Shown one piece after another: positions 12,660 to 23,590 of a stretch of 64,000 nucleotides of DNA (the first letter of the stretch is position 1; every line of letters begins with the position of its first letter). Position numbers and translations under genes: made by a program. Source of the DNA: Linyphia triangularis. Its lineage: Eukaryota; Arthropoda; Arachnida; Araneae; Linyphiidae. Location: assembly GCA_963978545.1 (NCBI GenBank), contig OZ021732.1, positions 26,794,688 through 26,858,687 on the forward strand. The letters run 5' to 3'. The notes beneath the pieces are model-generated. The model ran no database searches. It was given only the letters and a program-made list of their open reading frames with translations, and was not told where the DNA came from.

Positions 12660-13057
12660 ATCAAAGAGTGGCCACGGAGCCTGGGAATCAACTGTCAGGG
12701 AACTTTCTGTTTCTGGAATAAAAAAAATCAAGGAAATATCTGGGAATTTTTAAAGAATTCACGAAGTTCGAGGAAAATTTCTATTGTATTGAAGGTACAT
12801 TTCACCGTTCGTCCCTGTTTTGGCGCCATTTAATAGTTAGAGGTTGAAAGTAACGGAACAATTGAAACTTTTCATTACCGCCAAAACTATTTGTGAAAAA
12901 TTGGCATATTATCTCTTTAGCATATATGTTCTATTTGATTAAGGTGTCACCTCATCTAGAAAAGTTAGGGGGGGGGGGGGAGTTTGCCGTAAAATCAAGG
13001 AATTTTTTAGAAATCTTGTCAGGGAACTTTTCTTCCTGGACTTCGTGGTCATCCTTT
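12660..13057. mobile_element. Short TIR element with GGGAA-rich ends
   Basis: The left end, TGGCCACGGAGCCTGGGAA, is matched in inverse orientation at the right by TTCCTGGACTTCGTGGTCATCC, and both sides then share GTCAGGGAACTTT-type sequence. This resembles the ends of the element at 31287-34181 (CAGGGTGTCCACA then GGGAA repeats), so it may be a small relative. It contains a 13-base G run at 12968-12980. No coding is seen. Confidence 0.45.
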
Positions 13058-13600
13058 ATCATTTCTATATTTTAACTCGTTGGTAATTGAACTTGAAAGT
13101 AACAAGCGTGAATTCACTGTCTCTTTAAGGCTTCTTCTGCTAAACACGATTCAATTACAATGCTCCTGGTCGTGACTTCCTTTTTAATAGCTATATGTTA
13201 AAAAAAAATCGGCTTTGGGTGGATATACAGCTTACCCTGGGCCTTAATCTAAGCCCATTTACAAAGGTTTTATTTTTATTTGAGTTGCATAAAACATCGA
13301 TACATCAATGCAACTGAACAACATCAGCATACATCTCTTTTTATACAAGCAAACTGAATAGGCGCATGCCCAAACATTAAGTTTGGTCGGGCACCAGACC
13401 ACACATAAGTAAAAATGTTAAAGTGGTGGCAAATACGTGCGAGATTTACAAAAATTTCGCTTGAGAATTATTTGCTTTTGTGGAAAACATTTTATTTCAC
13501 TAGTTAAGGTGTGACTATTTCATAGTAGGTATTTGGGGCAACTTAGTGTAACATGTCTACCTTTACTAAATTCATGACCTGGTTGAATAGTAACTGTTAT
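13058..13600. other. Non-coding stretch
   Basis: Nothing recognisable was found. Base composition is slightly more balanced than the flanks. Confidence 0.4.
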
Positions 13601-13601
13601 T

Positions 13602-13990
13602 TGAACGATCAAAATTACATCTAGGGGTGTGATACATCGCAAAACTTTCAAGTACTATATATACTGACGTGGATTGGTGTCATTTATCTTTTTTATATTT
13701 TTGTCATATATTTTTGTTATTTGAACAATTAAAATTACAACAAGGGGAGTGGGTCATCGCACAACTTTTAATTACACTATATACTGACGTGGGTTGGTGT
13801 TATTTACCGTTTTTATATTTTCATCATCCATTTAGAAAAAAAATGACAAAGTTTAACGATATTGGCGATTATTCTTGCACCGTCAAAATGGTGATTTGGG
13901 CGATATACTTTTCGATCATTCTTGCATTATCCTTTCTTGTAAGTGAAATAGAGGAGAGGAGAAAAGCGGTCGATGATGAGCGATGCTCAA
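13602..13990 (+). repeat. Dispersed repeat with a tandem 130-bp duplication
   Basis: Two adjacent units of about 130 bp (13602-13731 and 13732-13860) share TTGAACRATCAAAATTACA, CATCGCA-AACTTT and TATACTGACGTGG. The second unit and the following 130 bp recur in inverse orientation at 31014-31240. The 126-codon open frame spanning this block shares a short peptide with the inverse copy, but repeat homology alone explains that. Confidence 0.55.
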
Positions 13991-14933
13991 GGGAAGAGAA
14001 CTATGTGTTAAAGACATTTCCCCCCCCTTTTTTTTTTGCTCCTTTATAACGTTTTTAATGGAATTTCAGAGGTGGAGATGATTAGAACACCTTAAGAGGC
14101 ATCACCACAGCGATTTTGATTAAAATCGTTAGAGCCGCTTTTTATTAATTGGTGAAAAACATTTTTTTTTTCCCAATGGCATGCTACCTTATGCACATGG
14201 GCAATTTTCACATAAACCTTAACGCCTGATCCATGTCAACCCGTAACTTGTACACCAAATTTGAAGATCGTAGGTTAAACCGTTTCGAGAGTTATGCTGA
14301 CCACAGACAGACATAAATTTTTTCTATTCCACTTTTTTGAAATGATGTTGTAAAACTAGAAGAAATGCAATAAAGGAAAAGTTTTTTTGACCGAAAACAA
14401 TTTACCGTATGTAAACATATTGGTGTTTACATAAGGTAAATTAATTTCAAAATGTAGTATGCTCTAATTTATTTGGAAAAAAGTGGATTGGCGCCAAACA
14501 TTACGGTCAGCATTCTTCAAAGTTGAGGATCTGTATTTTCGAATTGCATCTACAAGATTGATACAATGTATTTTTTAATTATTAAAATTTGCCTCTAGGG
14601 CTGGCCAATGTTGTGATGCCGAATTTCTTCCATAAAAGCCTCCGTTATTTTCATTGAGTGAAGTTCTAACGAAATAGGCATTAAATACAATTTTCATATT
14701 AGTCACAGATAAAAGTCACTTATAAACTCAAGGTAGCTTGTTTGTACAAAATTGATTTTTTTTTTGTCACGAGATACTACTAGGCAAATAAACAAGTTTA
14801 TTTTTTTCTTGATGAAAGGAATAACTTAAAAAGACGTTTGTTTACATTTCTGACTTTTTACAATATATTTGGTCTGTTCCCTCAAAACTTCTATTAAAAT
14901 AACATCAGCTAGACATGAATTTTTATGCTAATA
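13991..14933. other. Non-coding stretch with a short dispersed repeat
   Basis: The segment at about 14210-14315 contains CAAATTTGAAGATC and GAGAGTTATGCTGACCA and is related in inverse orientation to about 25517-25620. No gene is recognised in the rest. Confidence 0.4.
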
Positions 14934-15460
14934 CAGGGGTCGCAGACGTCCTATATGTCCTATATTTTTTAAAAAAATCGGAAAAAACGTCCTATATTGT
15001 CCTATATTTTTTAATTGTCCTATATATCCTATATTTCTACGTTTATTCGACCTATATTTTCTTCGAATTCGTAATAACGACGCCGTTTGTTGTGATTTTT
15101 TATATTTCGGATTCTTTGTCGCGATCGTAAGTAAAAGAGACATGAGCAATGTTTGCAAGCGGCTGCTTCTTATTTCTTGTAACGTCACGTACTGCACAAC
15201 CTACAACTCAACTCGATTCAACTAGACCGCGAGATTTGTGAAGTGTAAACATGGAAACTTTTTCATAGCACGCGGGCTTGAATTTCTGATCTGTTTTCTC
15301 CCTCAATGTAGTAATTAATTGGTAATAATGCAGCAAGATAGCGAAAAAGAAAGCTATCCAGAAACTAAACTCTGCCTCGGGAACAACGGATATAAAAAAC
15401 TTGCAGGACTGAAAAAACGACATTTCTAATGCACAGTCAGTAATTGATGTCAGGAAACAA

Positions 15461-15645
15461 AAGGGTTAAAGTTTACTGTTTGGTGTCGGATAGCGATATT
15501 TTCAAAAAAGTCACTAACATTGAAAATGACGTCAAAACGTTATGTTGTCCAAGTGCAGGAAAACCAAGTCAACGGGTTGCCACATTCGGCGCTAAATCGT
15601 CCACTTTTCGCCGCCAATCTATCCGACACCAAATAGTAAATCTGA
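15461..15645. mobile_element. Palindromic MITE-like unit within CCTATAT element
   Basis: GTTTACTGTTTGGTGTCGG near 15470 pairs with CCGACACCAAATAGTAAAT near 15622 as an inverted repeat. A GGGTTAA precedes the left arm. The same unit is present in copy 2 (from about 27517), so it belongs to the element or entered its ancestor. The 100-codon open frame across it shares about 25 residues with the equivalent frame of copy 2, which is better explained by DNA homology than by selection. Confidence 0.5.
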
Positions 15646-15674
15646 ACCAAAAAAAGACTGAAAAGCTAACAAGG

Positions 15675-15846
15675 GTTAAGATTAACTGTACGGTCCCCCT
15701 TGGCGACTTTTTGAAAGTTGGCGATTCGACGCCGAATGTGTTTTGACGTCATTTTGGATTTGGCAGCACAGCCTTTTGATGTCATTTACAATTTGGCGAT
15801 TTTTTTTTTTAGTCGCCAAGGAGGACCGTACAGTTGATCTTAACCC
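15675..15846. mobile_element. Palindromic MITE with TTAA borders
   Basis: Inverted repeats of more than 30 bases: GATTAACTGTACGGTCCCCC on the left and its near complement GGAGGACCGTACAGTTGATC on the right, each with an outer TTAA. It is absent from the same place in the CCTATAT copy at 25800-31008, so it inserted into copy 1 afterwards or was lost from copy 2. TTAA borders fit piggyBac- or Kolobok-type mobilisation. Confidence 0.6.
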
Positions 15847-17302
15847 AAACAGGAAATGGGGATAAAAAGAAAATACTTAAAAGAAATTGGGGCAGTTCTA
15901 AGCATTTATAGATGCTGGAAGACTCAAGATTGCAAATAATGTAATTAATAAAACTTATTTATTGATGAATACTAAGGATGTGTGTGTGGAATATTGAGGT
16001 AATAACGAATAAAGGATGACATGATCAGGATCAGGCGATTCTTTTTTTAATGGTGTGTTTTCTAGTCTCTTAAATTCAGTATAATGAGTTTTAAAGGGAG
16101 ACAGTTATTTTCTAAGTACTTAATTATAGATATTTCTCTGTTAAAAAGGATAATTTATGTTAATTGGTACTGTGTGAAACTCCTAAGTTTGTCTTATATG
16201 TTCATTTCAATGACGTTTCATTTAAAGTTTTAATTAATGAAATATGTTACGAGTTAATTTTAAAGTTCAGTAGAGACTGTGTGCAGTTATTTGATGTTTT
16301 ATATTGTCCTATATTTTTTTTGTAAAAATCCTATATATTTTTATTTTGTCACTTTGACCCCTGCTAATAGTGTATATGTTATTAAAACTGATTTTGCTTT
16401 CATTACCGAATCCCATTGTATGCCTCCTTTCACATTATCCGACTTTTGTCGATCCGCAAAAAGTAGGAAGACGAAATTCTTTTAGTGGGGTGAAGAAGTG
16501 AATTGCTCCTTTCACATTATCCGACAGTCAAAAAGTCGGAAGAACGCGTGTTTGCAGCCGTCGGGTGCCACTAAAACGTCCGGCGTCAGACCGTCTGCGG
16601 ATGATTCAGTAGACCACGTAACCAAATGGGCGCTTTCACATTAGCCGACTTATGTCGGATGACGAGCTTGAGCCACTGAAATTGCATTTTGATTACTTAT
16701 TAGTTTGGTTATTCATCAATTATTATTAAATAAGAAATACTAATAACTTTTACATAATTACGCACATAAAAACAGACTAATTCTTTTTAATAAAATAATA
16801 GAAGATATTGATTTGGAAGTTTTGATTATGCTGTTTGAAGCCGGACATGTGATGTGGGACAAATTTCTTGACGCCAACAAAGAGAAATGCTACGAAAGAT
16901 GCTTGACATGAAGTTTGCGTTGAACTACACCCTAAATTTAATGCTTTTGATGTCAATAATAAAAATGTGTTTGGCAGACAATATTGATTGTGGTATAAAT
17001 TACTAATTATATGTTAATTAATTATTTAAAAAAATTGACCACATTGAATTTATTTTTCTTTCAATTTCCAACGTCTTAACATATTTCACGAGTGCAGTAC
17101 AAGTAAATACAGAGTGTAAATGACTGGACTGTTCCCCCCCCCCCCCTTACATTTTTAAACTTGAATAAAATAAGATTCGAAATAGGAATGTACCTTAATT
17201 TTTATATCAAAATTGTGTTTTAGTATTTAAGTTCACTATGGGTCGGTCTTTTAATGGACATCATCTACGAATACAGCATATTATATGTATATTATATTTA
17301 TA

Positions 17303-17430
17303 TTATACTATAACACTGCTACTATTTATATTTACCTCAATGTAAATAGCCAGCATCTCAATTGTTTGTATGCAATTCCTAAATTGTGTGTTTTGACGCT
17401 GAAGGACATCCTTGAGTTTTTCATGTAGCT
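17303..17430 (-). pseudogene. Helical coding scrap interrupted by a hAT insertion
   Basis: On the minus strand the sequence reads as a leucine- and glutamine-rich helical segment (ELHEKLKDVLQRQNTQFRNC). The hAT MITE at 17431-18188 interrupts it. The 8-bp TSD lies within the frame, so the reading continues on the other side at 18197 for a few codons. It may be the C-terminal part of a MADF/Myb-like accessory protein of the surrounding element. I cannot identify it securely. Confidence 0.3.
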
Positions 17431-18188
17431 CAGCGTTACTTAGCTTACTTAGTTGTACTTCACTTAGTTGTAGCTTACGCGGTCCGCGGGCCGTATTTGG
17501 CCCGCAACAGATTTTTATGTGGCCCGTCGACAGCACAGGGGATTAAAAAATAAAATTTCACGTTGGTGGACTTCTTTTTACATAACTGTAAATTTTCCGA
17601 AATAGCATGCGTTAATTATGTAGAACAGAGTTTTCCACTATGTTTCTGAAGAATCTACATAAAGAAGCTTTCAGCAAGATGGTTTTCATCAAGAATAAAT
17701 TACAGGAATAACTTAACTGAATCTCATTTGGCCAATTTATTAAGACTGACTGCTACAAATACTGCAACAGACCCCCCCCCCCCATCTTCTCTATTATAAA
17801 ATAAACTGAACGATTTCGATCACCATCGTCTCACAATTGATATTGGTTAAAACAGAGTGAGTAAACTGGAAGCACAGTTTAAATACTTTTAGTTTAAAAG
17901 TTAGACCAAGTCGCATTGTTACGTTGGAACAAAAGATTCACTTCTTTTTTAGACTTTAAATTACTAATAACAATAATAATTATTTTTAATTATTTGAAAA
18001 AAAAAATTAATTACTGATTGCTATTTTATTAAGATAAAAAAATCAATATTTTTTTTCAGTTGTCAGAAATGCTATATAATGTTAAATCGATAATAATTAA
18101 AAATACATATATATTGGTGTATCCGGACCGCGAAAAGCTTCAACCTAAATCTATACGGCCCGCCTCTAAAAGTTAGTGGTAAACGCTG
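17431..18188. mobile_element. hAT-type MITE with perfect 8-bp TSD
   Basis: It starts CAGCGTTAC and ends AAACGCTG, flanked by the identical octamer ATGTAGCT at 17423-17430 and 18189-18196. Subterminal GGTCCGCGGGCC and GGCCCGCCTC motifs resemble the GC-rich ends common in hAT elements. A 12-base C run lies at 17772-17783. No transposase is encoded. An 8-bp TSD and CAG...CTG termini are diagnostic of hAT. Confidence 0.8.
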
Positions 18189-18646
18189 ATGTAGCTCATC
18201 AAAGGAGGCAATGGACATTCGAAAATAATTGAAAAACTTTTATCATTTACGTGAAAATGACTTATTTTCCTCTTCTCGTAAATCCTCAAACCAAGTATAA
18301 AATAAACCCACTTCCTCTCTTCTTTCATTGATAGGATGCACCCAAACACGTTGTTTACCTTATTGCCTCTTTCAGCGGCGATTTATAAAACCATAATGTA
18401 ATAATTTTTTTTTTGTGATTCATTGTAAATTAAATTTCGTAAGCTCTATAATAACAACCACTCAAACACAAACTGAACTTGTAATGGAAAAAACGTGCAT
18501 ATAGTGGGAACGCTTTGCTTCACTCAACTTTTTTCGTCCGACGGAAATCGGATAGTGTGAAAGGAGTCTAGTGTGAAAGCAGGTGCTACCGAAATTGTCT
18601 TCCTACTTTTGTGGATCGACAAAAGTCGGATAATGTGAAAGGAGCC

Positions 18647-19744
18647 TATGGCAGAAATATCCTAGCAAAAATAATTCTGGCATTTAAGTTCTATGTGAAT
18701 GTGGGAAATAATATCGACTTATCAATTCAGAAAAACATTGCTTTGCATTTGGCTAGGAAGTTTGATGTGCGTTATAAAAATTCACTCCCTCAATCTTCAT
18801 CCTTCATTTTTTATTTTTTTATTTTCCCAGGTCAGCACTTTTCAAAACTTTCTCACCATTGCAAACTACTTAATATTCAATATACGGTCATGAAAGTCAT
18901 AAGTTTCATAACGTTCTCACAAACTGGATGTTTCTGCTGACTGGACAAATTTTTTTTTCCTCATACATCTTTTCAATTGCTTGGTGGTGACACTATTTAA
19001 AACATAAATCCTCATCACAAAAATTGCCTTATGTGGGAATAATTGGTATTCAATCCTCGCTTTTCCACTTCTAACCTAATCCATAAAGAAGATTTATGTG
19101 ACATGTACTTCCATGTCTCATTTTGTTTTGTCTAATAAGTTGGTTCGGGCTGATTTAGTAATGCCTTTTAAATCGTTTAATGCAATTGACACAACAGCTA
19201 CAGTTTCATAGCTGGACACTTTGTTTTGCGTCGTTGGTAGCAGGAACTGTACGAAATCGTTCTTGTGTATTCGATCATTTATTTTTCTTTGAGCTGATAA
19301 TTTGCCCAGTTGTTGTTCTACTTGAATAAAAAGTTAGAAAAAGAATTGGACTAGGAAATCTGATTGTATGTAAAAAAAAAAAAAAAAAAAAATGTTGAGC
19401 GATGGCTATATCTTCGGTTCTAATTATCGTAGAATCTTGTGGTTTGCACCAAAATGTTTTGTTTACGATTTTCTATGTATCTGGTGCAAATTTTTTCCTA
19501 GGACGCTGTATACTAAGTTAATTTAACTCTATCTTTAAAAATTTCACTACGAACCCCTATTTTTTATGTTTTCATTCGATTTAGAATACTTCGTTTACTC
19601 TTGATGCCAAAACACGTCACTTATAAGCGAAAATGTTTTGGCCGATCTTGCGGGTAAATTTCTTGAAAGCGAGGAAAATGCAGACGTTTTGCGTGCTTTA
19701 AGACGTAATCTTATTGCACGGTCCCTTAAAGTAATATATATATA
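18647..19744. other. Non-coding stretch
   Basis: The 109-codon open frame at 18611-18940 begins inside the Harbinger-like TIR and has no recognisable domain. A poly(A) run of about 20 occurs at 19372-19391. No other structure was identified. Confidence 0.4.
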
Positions 19745-19987
19745 TGTCGTATACACAGTGGAGATAGTCAGTATCGACTGCAGCGCCTATCGACTGCAGC
19801 GCCACTGGGTTTAAAACAGCGAGACTTGAGAGGAGCGAGAGGATTCTGCCCTAGGTCACCATCACGTGAATCTAGTGAAGGCTTAACAGTCTTTTGTAAT
19901 TTAACCAAGATGAAATAATAAAATTAAATAACTTTAAGCAACAAAACTGCATCGTTCCTAATTTCCCCTAGACTACCGACCACAACA
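19745..19987 (+). mobile_element. Solo LTR of the gypsy-type element
   Basis: It starts TGTCGTATACACAGTGG and ends CTACCGACCACAACA, with TATA immediately on both sides (19741-19744 and 19988-19991). It is the inverse-orientation equivalent of the two LTRs at 36775-37021 and 41210-41440, and like the former it retains the short internal duplication around CTGCAG. No internal retroelement sequence adjoins it, so it arose by recombination between two LTRs. Confidence 0.88.
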
Positions 19988-20451
19988 TATATATTTTTTG
20001 CTTAAATATTGAAACCAAAAGTCAAATTGTAATGGGGGGGGGGGGGATCTGGAGGGGTTTTCGACCATGATAATTCTCTAATGGGAGCAAAAAAATGTAA
20101 AACTTGTTTAATTATTAAAAAACTGTTTAATACCAAAAGCTGCTTGTTATTTATGTTTGACCTTTTATAAACTATCGTTTGAAGCAAAAATTGCCAAAGT
20201 GTATTCACTAATTAAGAATTTATAGCTTTTAAAAACAAGTTTTCTTTTTAACATAAATTTGTCATTTTTTTGACATTTAAATTACTAGCCACTCATTGGA
20301 AAATTATGTAATTTGGTATTAAGACTGTTTTTTTTTTTTTTGGATTCTAAATCTAAATATGGTATAATATTATGGGGTTGTTTTAAAAATTTGGTCTACT
20401 TTTAATATGTCGATGACCCCTCACGATAAAAAAAATTAAAAAAAAATTATA
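19988..20451. other. Non-coding stretch with a G run
   Basis: A 13-base G run lies at 20034-20046. No gene is recognised. The 68-codon minus-strand frame has no recognisable content. Confidence 0.4.
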
Positions 20452-20536
20452 TCTATAATAATAAAACAAGCTGTGTGTCTGTCTGTGGATCTATGGAAAC
20501 ATACTTAAAATTGGAGTAGAGCTCTAAAGTTTTCAG

Positions 20537-21380
20537 CATAAGTAGTTTTGGCCTTCTATTCATGTCAAACAGAATGTTTAAATTTTAATTAGTTCTTTTT
20601 TAATTAGTTTTTTTTTTACAAAGCGATTACAAACACAGATACAGCTCCGAAATTTTCCACATAAGTAGTTTTAGCTTTCTAATTTTTTTAATTTTTTTTT
20701 TCCGTTTCGAAAAATAGAATTTTAAAATTTCGATTAGTTTTTTTTAATTAATTTTCTTAATTAACATTTTTTTTTACAAAACGACTTGTAATAGCGCTAC
20801 AGCGCTGAAATATTCAACATAAGTATTTTTTGCCTTAGGAAGTGACTTTTGAAAAACTCAATTTTAAATTTTTATTTAGTTTTTTTAATTAATTTTTTTA
20901 ATTAATAAATGTTACAAAACGATTTCTAATAGGGCTATAGCTTTGAAATTTTCAACATAAGTAGTTTTGGTCTTTTAATTGGACTTTTGAAAAACAGAGT
21001 TTTAAATGTTTGTTTAGTTCGTTATTAATTAATTTTTTAATTAATGAATATATATTTTACAAAACGATTTCAAATAGGGCTACAGCTTTGAAATTTTCAA
21101 CATTAGTAGTTGTGGCCTTCCAAATGGATTTTTGAAAAACAGAATTTTAAAATTTTATTTGTTTTTAAATTTTATTTTTTTAATCAATTACCAAATATTT
21201 TACAAAACGAGTTGTAATTGGGCTACAGTTTTGAAATTTTCAACACAAGTAGTTTTGGCCTTCTATTGGACTGACAAAAAGAATGTTAAAATTTTAATTT
21301 GTTTTTGAATGAATTTTTTCACAAAAAGCGACTTCTAATAGGCTTAGAGCTCTGGAAGTTTCAACATAAGTAGTTTTTCT
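20537..21380 (+). repeat. Seven-unit tandem array inside the Helitron
   Basis: The motif AACATAAGTAGTTTTGGCCTT recurs with variants near 20537, 20660, 20818, 20956, 21101, 21243 and 21365, alternating with ACAAAACGATTTCTAATAGGGC and AATTAATT-rich spacers. Unit length varies between 122 and 158 bp. Three further units occur in the Helitron remnant at 44.4-44.8 kb. Confidence 0.8.
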
Positions 21381-21509
21381 CCTCTAATTTTGCTTTCCAC
21401 AATTACGTGCTAAAATAATCTTAAAGGTGTGTTGTATTATTGTATTAAAGAGGATTTTTTTTTCTCGACAAGCTTCCAATATTAAGGCTGTACGTAGCAA
21501 TTAGATTTT

Positions 21510-21690
21510 AGTGAGTGAAGCGAACTTATGCTTACGTAGCAATGAACCTTTCAGCGAGCGAAGCGAGCCTATGCTTGCATAGCAATGAACCTTTCAACGA
21601 ATGAAGTAAGCCTGCGTTTATGTGTCAATGAGCTTTTTAGCTAACGAAGAGAACTCGATTTTGCCTAGTGATGAACCTTCCTGCGAGCGA
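21510..21690 (+). repeat. 41-46-bp tandem array near the Helitron 3' end
   Basis: GCGAGCGAAGCGAGCC-type motifs recur about every 41-46 bases, interleaved with GTAGCAATGAACCTTTC. A diverged version is found at 45903-46090 in the second Helitron remnant. Confidence 0.75.
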
Positions 21691-21879
21691 AGCGTCAAAA
21701 ACTGGGACCTATACACGTCATATTTCCTCAATGCGAGGCCTCACAGCTAGCTGTAATATTCCACATGTTAAAATTTCGTAGCGAAGCACGGGTATTCAGC
21801 TAATTCAGTTAATACAGACCTTCCACGATTCACAATGATACTTGACTTTTGTTATTTTAGCAATTAGAGCACAAGGTAT

Positions 21880-22759
21880 AGCCAGGGGACGTACAGGGGA
21901 CATCGCATCTGTATTGGGCAAACTGTGATAACTTAACCAAAACATTTCTGTTTGAAGTATTTCTAAGTTGATTTGCTTTGGTGGAGGTGCCAGCATTACT
22001 TTCCGCCCCTAAATATTGTTTATATAATTTGTTCATATTATTATATTTCTTAGATTTTTAACCTTTTGCACTCCGAACCATTCTGGACGGCTACCAGAAG
22101 CTCAGCCCTAGTGTTGCCTTTGCGCCAGTAAATTTCAACAAACACAACCATCAACAAGCTCTCCTTATCGCTCCTTTCAAGTGACACAGAAAAGTGCTCG
22201 GACCGTCGTGAACCAACACTTCTCACATTCTCTTTTGACACCAAACCCCGCTCAAATGTTTTTTTTTTATATATATACTTGATAATTTTACCATATTTTG
22301 ATTTGATTTCTTGTGCCATTTCAAGAGAAAACTTAAGGGAAACGTGCATTTCTCAAAAAGTTGTGCTGGAAAAAGTTAATTCTCCGTATTCACTAATGAA
22401 CTTTAATGTCCCTTGAGAGGGCACATCCGAGTGATGTGCCAGATTACGATGTCCCCTGAGAGTGGATAGCGGAATGCAAAGGGTCAATGCGGTGTAGTGT
22501 AATATACTTAAGTATTCTTAGTAGTTTCAATAAATTATTTTGATACGTTGAAAAATAAAATATTAAGTGGCCACATTCCCATTCTAAGTCAAGGGGTGTA
22601 TTCAGGGGCTATATTTTTTCAATTTTTGATTTAAGGATGGTAAATCTTCTAGTTAAATTGGAACACATTTCCATAAAAAAAAAATCATCTTGATTGAACA
22701 TGAAAAAAAATTCCGAGTTATTGGCTAGCTTTCTAAAGCATAATTACGAGTGCAAAGGG
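21880..22759 (-). mobile_element. piggyBac-type MITE, copy 1, 5'-truncated
   Basis: The right end reads TACGAGTGCAAAGGG followed by TTAA (22760-22763), matching the CCCTTTGCACTCG terminus of copies at 57470 and 58920. The distal left 180 bp (21880-22061) matches the far end of copy 3 in inverse orientation, but the left TIR itself is lost. An internal pseudo-end CCTTTTGCACTCC after TTAA lies at 22058-22074. Internal palindromic TGTCCCCTGAGAG motifs are conserved among copies. A 90-100-codon frame on the minus strand is shared with copy 2. Confidence 0.7.
22080..22349 (-). other. Frame conserved between two piggyBac MITE copies
   Basis: The minus-strand frame runs from about 22349 and ends near 22050. 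Its product shares most residues with the plus-strand frame at 58096-58377 (shared segments include QEIKSKYGK, VSKENVRSVGSRR and WRKGNTRA). The third copy has a stop after the first few codons. I recognise no domain. It may be a captured gene fragment, or simply unbroken by chance in two young copies. Confidence 0.3.
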
Positions 22760-22811
22760 TTAAAATATCCTAGAATAACAGTTCTTCTATTTATTTACGC
22801 ACCTGTATCCT

Positions 22812-23012
22812 CTATGTGCATACTTTGTCGACAAAAATATGTTGAAAACGTACCACCGCAGTATCAACGGTTGCTTGCAACATATCAATAGGATTGAGGG
22901 AGACATGGCTTACAATGCTGGTTTTCAAATCCGCTTCATAAGTTACCCTTCCTTGATAAATAGGATGTTTATGAAAACCCCACAGCCAGAAGTCACTAGG
23001 GCTCACGCCCAC
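22812..23012 (-). pseudogene. Mariner/Tc-like transposase C-terminal fragment
   Basis: The frame begins SPSDFWLWGFHKHPIY and continues with a DLKTSI...FQHIF tail. This is the C-terminal end pattern of mariner/IS630-type transposases common in arthropods: the last catalytic Asp region followed by W-G-K-Y and an R-FQH ending. Only about 65 codons survive. The upstream transposase sequence is missing, and I see no TIR next to it. The overlapping plus-strand frames are shadows. Confidence 0.65.
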
Positions 23013-23590
23013 GAAATGCTCATTGTTTGTGCTATTGAATGACCAGTAGCATTTGCAGCTTCTTCACGGTGCAACATCTAGAGAACCAGTTACTTCAAAC
23101 TTATAAATCATGCCATTAACTACATTTACAGACATGGGTCCTCTTTTCATCTGTCGATAAGCACGGAGTGCTGCTGAAATATTGCTCATTCAAATAAAAA
23201 AGTTTTACATTAAGTGCCCATTCTACTAAAGTGCCCATTACTAAAAGTGCCCATTCTTTCATGTTCAGCGGTATATTCACTGCGGGGCATTGCTTTCTTC
23301 GCCCCATACCTGTCGCTTTTATAGCGAAATTACATGAATTACTCATCTGCATATGGTTTTACCAGGACAGCGCCATCCATTGGCTACTTTTCAAATTAAT
23401 TTTTTTTTCGAAGGAAACTTCACATGATCTACAAAGCATGAATTTCAAGTTTCATTCGGATCCGTTCAATAGAATCAAACCTACGAACCTCCGAGTACCG
23501 TCAGTTTAATCCTAACCACCCTGTTGCAATCTGTAGACAAGACGACTGTGACAGATAATCTTGTTTAGTTGGTCGCTCATCCTTGGTGGG
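23013..23590. other. Non-coding stretch
   Basis: It contains the short repeat AAGTGCCCATT three times near 23212-23258. No gene or TE end is recognised. Confidence 0.4.

Larger units (their letters stand above)
14934..16363 (+). mobile_element. CCTATAT-rich TIR element, copy 1
   Basis: Left end CAGGGGTCGCAGACGTCC, right end TTTTGTCACTTTGACCCCTG, with a perfect 6-bp TSD CTAATA at 14928-14933 and 16364-16369. Both subterminal regions carry repeated TCCTATAT motifs, a plausible transposase-binding array. It encodes no transposase. Inside lie two palindromic MITE-like units, at 15461-15645 and 15675-15846. Copy 2 of the same element is at 25800-31008. The first 11 bases equal the end of the CAGGGGTCGCA MITEs although the interiors differ. 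Confidence 0.8.
16422..18646. mobile_element. PIF/Harbinger-like element
   Basis: Long TIRs of nearly 60 bases: the left starts GCCTCCTTTCACATTATCCG and the right is its inverted counterpart ending ATAATGTGAAAGGAGCC, and both continue through TTTTGTCGATCC and AAGTAGGAAGAC. The flanks show TAT on each side, compatible with a 3-bp TSD. Two coding scraps lie inside. A short plus-strand stretch near 16808-16910 (VMWDKF) resembles a MADF-like domain. A minus-strand stretch at 17303-17430 resembles the helical tail of such proteins. Superfamily assignment rests on TIR style and TSD length, since no DDE domain is present. Confidence 0.5.
20452..21803 (+). mobile_element. Non-autonomous Helitron
   Basis: It begins TCTATAATAATAAAAC, then CTGTGTGTCTGTCTGTGG. 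It ends GCGAAGCACGGGTATTCAG with a terminal CTAA. The base before the element is A and the base after it is T, the canonical A|T Helitron insertion. Two tandem arrays fill the body: seven units of 122-158 bp centred on TTCAACATAAGTAGTTTTGG (20537-21380), and about five units of 41-46 bp around GCGAGCGAAGCGAGCC (21510-21690). The 3' hairpin is imperfect. No Rep/helicase is encoded. Confidence 0.75.

Noticed and set aside
13669..14049. 126-codon frame sharing a peptide with 31092-31298
   Set aside because: Both lie on a dispersed repeat, the shared peptide follows DNA homology, and the frame spans a tandem duplication.
15444..15746. 100-codon frame with a counterpart at 27617-27889
   Set aside because: The similarity is limited to DNA-homologous parts of the two CCTATAT copies, is interrupted by MITEs in one of them, and shows no domain.
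21510..21690. Regularly spaced repeats that might suggest a CRISPR array
   Set aside because: Units are degenerate, spacers are also similar to each other, and the array lies within Helitron borders in a eukaryotic context.
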